A DNA stretch of 64,000 nt from a virus: the IMG/VR virus record IMGVR_UViG_3300032665_000006, positions 1-64,000 of that record; one strand, 5' to 3'. The notes under the pieces are model-generated. The model saw nothing but the letters and a program-made list of their open reading frames with translations, searched no databases and was not told the origin of the DNA. The stretch's first letter is position 1, and every line of letters begins with the position of its first letter. Positions 55,693 through 63,244 of the stretch are shown piece after piece. Made by a program: the position numbers and the translations under genes.

Positions 55693-56401
55693 ACAAGGAT
55701 ATTTAATTCCGGCGATAGGCGAGGTATATGTTAAATGCGCCAATAAATTAAAGGATAGTATTTTACAGTGGCATCCCGATGTTAATATTACAATATTAAC
55801 AGAAGATATGTTACCGCATGGCAATCTTGGTGGCTTTGCCAATGACTGGCAATGTTACCAAGCAAGCCCGTATAAAAAAACAATTAAGTTGGAAGCAGAT
55901 ATGTGGTGCGCCAGCCCAATCGATCATTGGTGGGACTTGTTTGCTAATCGTGATGTGGTTATTAGTCAAGGTTGTAGAGATTTTTATGATCAACCTGGCA
56001 AGGCAAGAACATATCGTAAAATATTCGATAATAACAATTTGCCTGATGTGTATAATGCTATTACATATTGGGAAGTTAGTGACACAGCTGAAGAATTTTT
56101 TAGATTAGTGCGTGATATGTTTGAACATTGGGAAAGTTATAAACCTTTATTAAAATTTCCCGACGAAATACCTACCACTGATGTAGTATATGGAATGGCA
56201 GCCATTCTAATAGGGCCAGAGAATGTAACTTTACCTTCTGGTCCTACTATCGTTCATATGAAAAAACATATGATACCCATTGTATCAAATGATTGGAGTA
56301 AAGAGTTAATATTAGAACACACTAATCCAGGAGTTAGGATTAATACAGTAGCACAATGGGGTTTTGTACATTATCACATAAAGGATGTTGAAAATGAGTA
56401 A
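55682..56401 (+). CDS. Glycosyltransferase-like protein B (GT-A fold)
   Basis: GYLIPAIGEVYVKCANKLKDSILQWHPDVNITILTED opens a fold like protein A, and YKKTIKLEADMWCASPIDHWWDLF has an ExDMW in the DxD place. TTDVVYGMAAILIG and the final HYHIKDVENE complete the similarity, so A and B may be distant paralogues. TTG at 55682 is chosen because AGGAG lies 6 nt upstream; TTG at 55679 would leave only 3 nt. The stop overlaps the next ATG. Confidence 0.66.
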   Translation: MLVEQGYLIPAIGEVYVKCANKLKDSILQWHPDVNITILTEDMLPHGNLGGFANDWQCYQASPYKKTIKLEADMWCASPIDHWWDLFANRDVVISQGCRDFYDQPGKARTYRKIFDNNNLPDVYNAITYWEVSDTAEEFFRLVRDMFEHWESYKPLLKFPDEIPTTDVVYGMAAILIGPENVTLPSGPTIVHMKKHMIPIVSNDWSKELILEHTNPGVRINTVAQWGFVHYHIKDVENE

Positions 56402-56654
56402 AGACGAAGATAAATTTAAGCATAGCAAGCGTTTACAAAAAGTATGGAACGCAATTAGGAAACAATTAAAGATTGCTAAAGCGCACGGTAATCCCATCGA
56501 CGAACCGCACCGTTACGCTAAACATCATGCCATGGACTGTGGCCAGCCTGATTGTAATATGTGTCGCAATCCGCGATATAACGAAACAGTTAAAGGTAAA
56601 GATAAATTGACGGTACAAGAGCGCCGTAATAATCAAAAGAGTAACGATGACTGA
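56394..56654 (+). CDS. Small Cys/His protein, possible zinc binder
   Basis: An 86-residue basic protein contains HHAMDCGQPDCNMCRNPRYN at about residues 40-60. The H, C, C, C set in this motif suggests a small zinc site. A related H-x-C..C..CGNPR family occurs in many phages and bacteria with no known function. The ATG lies inside the end of the previous gene. An in-frame TTG at 56385 is less likely. Confidence 0.68.
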   Translation: MSKDEDKFKHSKRLQKVWNAIRKQLKIAKAHGNPIDEPHRYAKHHAMDCGQPDCNMCRNPRYNETVKGKDKLTVQERRNNQKSNDD

Positions 56655-56964
56655 AGACGAATTCTTTGCCGCGTTGGAGCCCGTCTCCCCAGTTGTTAAA
56701 ATACACAGGTTGTACTACGACGAGCAAGGAGCGCCATTATTTTTTAGTCAAGAAGATTTGCCTGGGAAATATATAGATATACCATGGGAAGTATATATTA
56801 ATCCACCTAAGCATTTTAAGGTAATTAATAACAGTATTGTACTTCTTGATACAGCAATAGTTAAAAAATTGTATCCTACCAAAGGCGGCACACCGTGTCA
56901 TCCGCAGGATATTAGTATTGTAGTTAAGAATACAGAACCAAATATTAAATGGAGTTTTCGTTGA
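56647..56964 (+). CDS. Unknown 105-aa protein of the glycosyltransferase cluster
   Basis: The pattern VKIHRLYYDEQGAPLFFSQEDLPGKYIDIP ... GGTPCHPQDISIVV is a conserved small phage protein, recalled from T4-like phages but without assigned function. It is beta-rich and compact. It overlaps the previous gene by 8 nt and the next by 4 or 16 nt depending on the start used, so it belongs to the same operon. Confidence 0.68.
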   Translation: MTEDEFFAALEPVSPVVKIHRLYYDEQGAPLFFSQEDLPGKYIDIPWEVYINPPKHFKVINNSIVLLDTAIVKKLYPTKGGTPCHPQDISIVVKNTEPNIKWSFR

Positions 56965-57887
56965 ATCATATTGACATAGCAGAATTAGATTGTGTATATC
57001 TAAGTTACGATGAACCTAATAAAGAAGAAAATTGGGTAAAAATTAAAAATATGGTACCATGGGCTATGAGAGTAGATGGTATCAAAGGATCAGACGCCGC
57101 ACATAAGGCCGCGGCTGATGTCAGTCTTACGGATCGATTTATTTTAATTGACGGTGATAATATTCCCGATGATAACTTTTTTGATCTTTCTTTACGATTG
57201 GAAGAACGAGACGAAAATTGTGTATTTCGTTGGAGAGCCCGTAATCACATTAATGGACTTATGTATGGCAACGGTGGATTAAGTTGCTGGACTAAAGATT
57301 TTATTTACAATATGCGTACACACGAAGCAAGCGATGGCACAGCAGAAAATGATGTGGAGTTTTGTTTTTATCCTAATTATATTGCTATGTACGATTGTTA
57401 TAGTACAACATATCCCAACGCTACACCTTTCCAAGCATGGCGAGCAGGATTCCGCGAAGGCGTTAAGATGTGTCTTGACCGTGGCAGTAAACCTAATATT
57501 ACAGAATTTAAACAAAGAGTTAACAATCGTAATTTAGATCATTTAACAATATGGCAAAATGTTGGCAGAGATGTAGAAAATGGAATATGGTCTATACTTG
57601 GTGCTAGAATGGGTACCTATATGTTAATGATTAATCCTACTTGGGATTATAAAGAAGTTCAAAACTTTGATGCTCTTAAAGCAATATACGAAACTATCAA
57701 CGGGCATGATCCAGAACAAATCGCGGCAAGATTAGCGCCAGATTTAATGAATCAATTAGATTTGCCTATTGCTATGCTAGACGAAAATGCTAGTAAATTC
57801 TTTAAAAGTCACTATCGCAGTGACTGGCACAACAAAGGAATTATGGTTCGCGAGTTAGATGTTATTCGTAAACTCGAGGGGTGGTAA
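56961..57887 (+). CDS. Glycosyltransferase-like protein C
   Basis: Near residue 60 RFILIDGDNIPDDNFFDL has a DGD metal-binding motif of GT-A enzymes. LDCVYLSYDEPNKEENW opens the fold and MVPWAMRVDGIKGSDAAHKAAAD follows, as in phage glycosyltransferases that use nucleotide sugars. The TTG at 56961, with GGAG 6 nt upstream and a TTGA overlap with the previous stop, is favoured. The ATG at 56949 would add four residues. The stop lies directly next to the stop codon of the convergent gene. Confidence 0.7.
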   Translation: MNHIDIAELDCVYLSYDEPNKEENWVKIKNMVPWAMRVDGIKGSDAAHKAAADVSLTDRFILIDGDNIPDDNFFDLSLRLEERDENCVFRWRARNHINGLMYGNGGLSCWTKDFIYNMRTHEASDGTAENDVEFCFYPNYIAMYDCYSTTYPNATPFQAWRAGFREGVKMCLDRGSKPNITEFKQRVNNRNLDHLTIWQNVGRDVENGIWSILGARMGTYMLMINPTWDYKEVQNFDALKAIYETINGHDPEQIAARLAPDLMNQLDLPIAMLDENASKFFKSHYRSDWHNKGIMVRELDVIRKLEGW

Positions 57888-58430
57888 TCATTTAATACCG
57901 ATTACCATGTATCTAGTAAACTTCCATTCAGGATATACAAATCGTAACTCGCCTTGATACATAATTTCTGAAAGTGGATAGTGTGCGACAAAATCATCGA
58001 TAGTAGCAGAGTGTACCACATGATCATCGTGCGGCATATTGTTGCCTTGTAATATAACTCTTGTGCCGTTTGGAATATTGTTAAACCAATCCATAGTTTC
58101 AAAATGTTCAGTACTAGTGTTAATGATTAAATCTGGATTACCAGGTAATACTTGATTACAGTCTCCGGTTTGGGCTTTAAACTGCCATTCTTTAATTACC
58201 CAATTTTCGTTAATCATATCAGCAATAGATTCGCAAGTAGGATCTAAATCATAACTTTCAATACGGTCCACTCTAAAGTTTTGTCTGCTTAATAATAAAA
58301 ACCCAAGTATACCGTACCAACCGCCGTATACGCGAGTTAGTTTACTATGCCATCCGATAGATTCTAATTCCTGGCATAGCCAAAGTTTACTATCAACTTG
58401 TCCATTCGAAAAAGCATCTTTGTTAATCAT
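57888..58430 (-). CDS. Class I SAM methyltransferase-like protein
   Basis: The 180-residue protein has TRVYGGWYGILGFLLLSR, a Gly-rich loop like methyltransferase motif I, and RIESYDLDP, with an Asp in the place that binds the SAM ribose. PDLIINTSTEHFE resembles motif IV. The substrate is unknown. It overlaps the preceding radical SAM gene by 4 nt (ATGA), so the two are coupled and probably act in one pathway. It is convergent, with no gap, to the glycosyltransferase C gene. Confidence 0.68.
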   Translation of the reverse strand: MINKDAFSNGQVDSKLWLCQELESIGWHSKLTRVYGGWYGILGFLLLSRQNFRVDRIESYDLDPTCESIADMINENWVIKEWQFKAQTGDCNQVLPGNPDLIINTSTEHFETMDWFNNIPNGTRVILQGNNMPHDDHVVHSATIDDFVAHYPLSEIMYQGELRFVYPEWKFTRYMVIGIK

Positions 58431-59581
58431 ATGTTTTCCTGTTTTGGAAGCATTGATGCTAAATTACCTAACCATAACCATGGATGTCTAAAAATAGGAT
58501 CTTTCAATATATCTAATAACTCTTGATGATGCGGATGATCCACTTGCCATACAGCCATAGATTTAAATTGTTCGTCGGTCATATGACCCCATTGTGCTAT
58601 ACAAGTAATGTTTATTTCGTGTTTAGATTTATATGATGTTTCGTATTCGACAAATTGTTTTAGTTCTTTAAAGTTATCTTCTTGAACTATAAAATTATTT
58701 TGCCAATGGATTAAATTAGGAAATTTTTTATTGAATACTAACTCATCAAGGTCTTCTAAATTTTTTATTAATTTTTTAAAAATACCATTTTTTCTTACTT
58801 TGCTGTATGTTTCTTCTGTAGCAGCATCTATGCTAACATCTAGATAAGAAATATGTTTTAACAACGGTTCTATTTCCATCCATCTTTCTTTGGTCATTAG
58901 TAAGCCGTTGGTTTTTAAGTTTATTCTAAGATTTTCTGGAATAGGATTATTTGCTAATTCGCAAAGATAATCCCAATAAAATACACTTGCGAACGCATCT
59001 CCTGATGAAGTTATGCCTATAGTAACTAGCTGATCATGATGTATTTCAAGTAATCTATTAACTAATGCTTTTGTTTTTTCATGAATCGTACCGATACGAT
59101 TACTTTCGTATGTATTATCTTTTGGATTCCAATATATAAACTCATTACGACAGCTAGGACATTGTAAATTACAGCTTTGGTCATAATTTAACCCAATATG
59201 TACTAATGTAGATTGTTTGAGTCTTGTTTCTAATTCGTTGCTGGGCACAATCCAATGATTTCGTTTGACACCAGATGTTAGTATTAAATTTAATTCAGGA
59301 CATTGGTCATTACAATAATCAAACTTGCTTTGCTTCATGCCTTCTTGTATTTTCAATCTTGTGGGATTGTTAATAATTTCATCAGCAGAATCAGTAAGAA
59401 CATTGCCAACAATTTCGGGTAACCAAGTACAACAACAAGCACTTACATCACCGTTTCCTAAAATATCATAAAATCCAAAAGGTGTTTTACAAGATAGATT
59501 AGCAAGTTTGGTACTAACATCTCGATAAAAACTTACAGGTTTGATTACAAAATTTACCATTAGATACATACTTATTAGCAT
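58427..59581 (-). CDS. Radical SAM protein 1 with an N-terminal Cys-rich domain
   Basis: The core cluster motif CNLQCPSC (Cys137, Cys141, Cys144) binds the 4Fe-4S cluster. An N-terminal Cys-rich part (LSCKTPFGFYDI, DVSACCCTWLPE, YCNDQCPEL) precedes it, like a twitch or SPASM auxiliary-cluster domain. In place of the usual GGE motif it has SSGDAF. The substrate is unknown. The start at 59581 is uncertain; the ATG at 59560 would remove seven residues and neither has a ribosome site. Confidence 0.85.
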   Translation of the reverse strand: MLISMYLMVNFVIKPVSFYRDVSTKLANLSCKTPFGFYDILGNGDVSACCCTWLPEIVGNVLTDSADEIINNPTRLKIQEGMKQSKFDYCNDQCPELNLILTSGVKRNHWIVPSNELETRLKQSTLVHIGLNYDQSCNLQCPSCRNEFIYWNPKDNTYESNRIGTIHEKTKALVNRLLEIHHDQLVTIGITSSGDAFASVFYWDYLCELANNPIPENLRINLKTNGLLMTKERWMEIEPLLKHISYLDVSIDAATEETYSKVRKNGIFKKLIKNLEDLDELVFNKKFPNLIHWQNNFIVQEDNFKELKQFVEYETSYKSKHEINITCIAQWGHMTDEQFKSMAVWQVDHPHHQELLDILKDPIFRHPWLWLGNLASMLPKQENI

Positions 59582-59632
59582 AAATAAGTGTTCAAATAAA
59601 AGTTTATTTGTTTACTCCCCCATCCGTAGTAC

Positions 59633-59640
59633 AATAAATA
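59633..59640 (+). promoter_or_regulatory. Late promoter motif AATAAATA for the radical SAM genes
   Basis: It ends 21 nt before the ATG at 59662, with TTAGGA as ribosome site. A second CATAAATA lies at 59579-59586, overlapping the start of the divergent gene. Confidence 0.48.
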
Positions 59641-59661
59641 TCATCTCCCCTTAGGACTCTC

Positions 59662-60618
59662 ATGAAGAAAAAATATTATAAATTAGTTCACGCTAAAGAA
59701 ACGAATACTGATTGGTTTGTAGTTAATTGGTGTTTGGGCAATACTTGTAATTTTAGTTGTAGCTACTGTCCAGAAAATTTACATAATGGAACAAATCCAT
59801 GGCCTACTCCGGATACTATCAAAAATTTTATTTCAAAAGTTAAAGCAACACACCCTAACAAAAAATTATATTTTGAATTTACTGGCGGTGAAGTTACATT
59901 GTATAAACATTTTATCGAGATTTGCCAATATTGTACAGAGCAAGGTGTTAAAGTAGGATTAATCTCTAATGGATCAAGAACATTGCGTTATTGGAAAGAA
60001 AACAAACAATATTTTGATCATATATGTTTAAGTTTTCACCCAGAATTCGGCGATGCTGATCACTTTATCGAAGTGGTTAAGGAATTAAATAATGATGTAA
60101 GAACTCATGTTAATATTATGATGAGTCCAGAAAAGTTTGACTATTGCTATGATATAGCGGACAAGATAAAAGATCTTGGAAATATTTCAATGGCGCTTCA
60201 GCCATTAATACATGACTTTGGCGAAGTATTATATGATTATACTCCTGAACAAAAACAAATTATCGATAATCAACATGAATTAATTAGCAAATATATAAAA
60301 TTTACTAAAGAGTTTGAATACTATCGCGGCGCTATGAAAATGTTATATGCCAATGATACTTCTTTGGCAGTTAGTGCTCATCGTTTTATTAATGAAAAAG
60401 CTAATGATTGGTCTGGGTGGGATTGTTATGCGGGAGTAGAACAGTTAATCGTGGATCAACGAGGGGCTATATTCCGTGGGTGGTGTAAAGAAGGCGACTT
60501 GGTAGGCAACATTGCTGATCCAAATTTAAATTTACCCACAGATCCGGTGCGTTGTACTAAATCAATGTGCCATTGTAATTTTGATATCATGAGCACAAAG
60601 GAATATCCAGGTGAGTAA
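59662..60618 (+). CDS. Radical SAM protein 2 with a C-terminal SPASM-like end
   Basis: CNFSCSYC (Cys29, Cys33, Cys36) is the radical SAM cluster and FTGGEV the SAM-binding GGE motif. Near the C-terminus CYAGVEQLIVDQRGAIFRGWC and CTKSMCHC form a SPASM-like auxiliary cluster set, the usual order for SPASM enzymes. SPASM enzymes commonly act on peptides or proteins. Its end overlaps the next gene by 8 nt. Confidence 0.87.
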   Translation: MKKKYYKLVHAKETNTDWFVVNWCLGNTCNFSCSYCPENLHNGTNPWPTPDTIKNFISKVKATHPNKKLYFEFTGGEVTLYKHFIEICQYCTEQGVKVGLISNGSRTLRYWKENKQYFDHICLSFHPEFGDADHFIEVVKELNNDVRTHVNIMMSPEKFDYCYDIADKIKDLGNISMALQPLIHDFGEVLYDYTPEQKQIIDNQHELISKYIKFTKEFEYYRGAMKMLYANDTSLAVSAHRFINEKANDWSGWDCYAGVEQLIVDQRGAIFRGWCKEGDLVGNIADPNLNLPTDPVRCTKSMCHCNFDIMSTKEYPGE

Positions 60619-61921
60619 AGATACTATATGTACTATCCCTTGGAATCATCTTGCTATTTTACAGAATGGTGATTATGGAATTTGTTGTCAGTGCGTGTAT
60701 AGTGCCGCTGGTCGATTAATTACCGATGGTGTGTCAGAAAATGTGTTAACAAAAGATATTGAAGAAGTTAGAAATCATCCAATGTATGTTGACCTTAGGC
60801 GTAGTATGATGGCCGGGGAAAAACATCCTTTATGTAAATTATGTTGGGATGAAGAAGAACTAGGTATCCTTTCAAAAAGACAAAATCAACAAAAAATTTA
60901 CGGTAATACCTTAGAACAAATTGTTAACTCTGAAGATAAAAGTGGAGTAATTGATACTAAAGAATATCCATTGAACTATTTAGATTTAAGATTGGGAAAT
61001 CTTTGTAATTTAAAGTGTCGTAGTTGCGGTCCAGCAGATAGTTCATTGTGGATCGAGGATATGTATGACGCTGGTATTACTGAATTCCGTGTACAAAACA
61101 TATCTAAATCATACGAAATTGAAAAAAAGAATAATGTATACAAAATTAAAAGTGATGATTTTCAATATTATGCTAGTGAACAATTTGGCAAAAATTTAGA
61201 AGAAACATTGTCTACTATTGATAGAATTTATTTTACGGGCGGCGACCCTTTGCTTAATAAAAAACATTATGAAATATTAGACTATTGTATTGAACACGAT
61301 TACGCAAAAAATATTACACTTGAATACAATACTAACGGAACAACTCTTAACAAAAATTTGTTGGAGCAATGGCGACATTTTGCCCATGTAATAGTTTGTT
61401 TTAGTATTGATGGTATAGGTGATATGGCGCATTATGTTCGCTATCCATCAGACTGGGAAGTTATCGAAGCAAATATAAAAGAGTTAGATAGTTCAGATTT
61501 AACAAATGTACTGTGTACAACTAATTTTACTGTAAGCATATTGAATGTAAAACATTTTTTAGAAACATTAGATTGGTTTTATGCTCAACCCTTTCAAAAA
61601 TTTGGCGGAAGAAATCGAAGACTATACTGGCATCGTTTAGTTGGACCGCCCTGGTTTAATTTACAAGTGTTACCGCAAGAAACAAAACAAGAAATTACAG
61701 CTCTGTATCAAAAATACATGGATGAATCTCCGAGATCATTTATTAAGAGCTATATTGGTCCTATTGTAGATTTTATGAACGCTGGCGATATGAGTCAATA
61801 TTTGCCAGATACAAAAAGAGTTATCGAAGGCATCGACAAGATTAGAAATCAAAAATTAGAAGATTATATTCCTTGGTTATCGGATGTATTGAAAAATGTT
61901 GAAAGCAATGCTAAAAAATGA
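60611..61921 (+). CDS. Radical SAM protein 3, Cys-rich domain before the core
   Basis: The core motif is CNLKCRSC (Cys132, Cys136, Cys139) and the GGD motif is YFTGGDPLL. The first 90 residues carry CTIPWNHLAILQNGDYGICCQC and HPLCKLCWDEEEL, so the auxiliary-cluster-like part comes first. The GTG start at 60611 overlaps the previous gene by 8 nt. It is most like the next protein and probably a paralogue. A C-terminal helical part of about 100 residues ends the chain. Confidence 0.85.
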   Translation: MSKDTICTIPWNHLAILQNGDYGICCQCVYSAAGRLITDGVSENVLTKDIEEVRNHPMYVDLRRSMMAGEKHPLCKLCWDEEELGILSKRQNQQKIYGNTLEQIVNSEDKSGVIDTKEYPLNYLDLRLGNLCNLKCRSCGPADSSLWIEDMYDAGITEFRVQNISKSYEIEKKNNVYKIKSDDFQYYASEQFGKNLEETLSTIDRIYFTGGDPLLNKKHYEILDYCIEHDYAKNITLEYNTNGTTLNKNLLEQWRHFAHVIVCFSIDGIGDMAHYVRYPSDWEVIEANIKELDSSDLTNVLCTTNFTVSILNVKHFLETLDWFYAQPFQKFGGRNRRLYWHRLVGPPWFNLQVLPQETKQEITALYQKYMDESPRSFIKSYIGPIVDFMNAGDMSQYLPDTKRVIEGIDKIRNQKLEDYIPWLSDVLKNVESNAKK

Positions 61922-63222
61922 CCGATAAAAAAGTATATAGATTGGAACAAAGTAAGACTTTTTGTATGGCACCTTGGGTACATATTCATAACTTACCAAG
62001 CGGAGAAATTTTACCTTGCTGTATAAACAATCAAACTTTAAAGATTGGTAATTTATACGAGGATTCCGTTGAAACTATCTGGAATAATGATGTTTACAAA
62101 TCTATTCGTACAGATATGTTGGCCGATACACCTATCGCTAGTTGCGAAAGATGTTACAAAGAAGAAGAATGGGGTAATAATCAATCATATAGAAAAGTAT
62201 TCAATAATGAATACGGTAACAGATACGAAGATTTAGTTGAGCAATTAACAACGGAAGATGGCACCGCAACTAAGATGGAATTTAGACGCTGGGACTTTAG
62301 ATTTAGTAATTTGTGTAACTTAGCCTGCACTAGTTGCGGCCCTAACTGTAGTAGTATGTGGGTAGAAATTGTTAATAAAATGGGGTTACCGCATAAAGGT
62401 GATAAATTTCAAACAAGTAGACAAAATCTAGAACTTTTTATCGATACAATAAAAAAGCAAGCTGATATTGTTGATAATGTATATCTAGCTGGCGGCGAAC
62501 CATTAATACAACCGGAACATTACGAAATTTTAAAACATATCGATGAAATTGGAAGATTGGATAAAATTAATTTTACTTATAGTACAAATTTAACATCACT
62601 AACATACAAATCTACTAATGTTATGGACTACTGGAATAAAATGAAATATGTTAAAGTATTAGTAAGTCTTGATGAAGTAGACCCTGATAGATTGTATTAT
62701 ATTAGATATCCATCTAAAGCAAGCGAAATTATAGACAATATTAAAACATTAAACAAAAATTTTACAGGCGATAATCGCAGATGGTCGATTACTCCAACTT
62801 GGAGTATAATGAATATCCATAGAATAAAAGATATTGCTAGATTTTTTAAAGATAATAACTTATTACCGGCAACATTTGCTGATAGCGCAGAGTGGGAAGT
62901 TGATTTACATAACATTCTTCTGCTATATCCAAATCATATGTCTATATCAGCGGCACCTCCAGAATGGAAACAGTATCTTCGAAAACAATTAGATGAATAT
63001 GTACAGTGGTATATAGACGAAATGCTTTCTATGAAAAACTCCCATGTTAAACAACGAGCTACTGATCTATTTTTAAGTAATATTAAAAGATTTTATGGTG
63101 CGCTCGATGATAATATACAAGTTGATCCAAAGATTCATAAAGATTGGTATTCAAGATTAGATAGAGTTAGAAATACTAGTTTTAATGACGCATTTCCTGA
63201 ACTAGCATGGAATTTAGCATAA
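61918..63222 (+). CDS. Radical SAM protein 4, Cys-rich domain before the core
   Basis: The N-terminus FCMAPWVHIHNLPSGEILPCCINNQTLKIGNLYED with CERCYKEEE is the auxiliary region. The core motif CNLACTSC is at Cys133, Cys137 and Cys140, and YLAGGEPLI is the GGE motif. Length and order match protein 3, so the two are probably a tandem duplication. It overlaps protein 3 by ATGA. The four radical SAM genes have different auxiliary Cys sets, which argues for different substrates or steps. Confidence 0.87.
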   Translation: MTDKKVYRLEQSKTFCMAPWVHIHNLPSGEILPCCINNQTLKIGNLYEDSVETIWNNDVYKSIRTDMLADTPIASCERCYKEEEWGNNQSYRKVFNNEYGNRYEDLVEQLTTEDGTATKMEFRRWDFRFSNLCNLACTSCGPNCSSMWVEIVNKMGLPHKGDKFQTSRQNLELFIDTIKKQADIVDNVYLAGGEPLIQPEHYEILKHIDEIGRLDKINFTYSTNLTSLTYKSTNVMDYWNKMKYVKVLVSLDEVDPDRLYYIRYPSKASEIIDNIKTLNKNFTGDNRRWSITPTWSIMNIHRIKDIARFFKDNNLLPATFADSAEWEVDLHNILLLYPNHMSISAAPPEWKQYLRKQLDEYVQWYIDEMLSMKNSHVKQRATDLFLSNIKRFYGALDDNIQVDPKIHKDWYSRLDRVRNTSFNDAFPELAWNLA

Positions 63223-63244
63223 GTATTAATGATAAGGAATTAAT

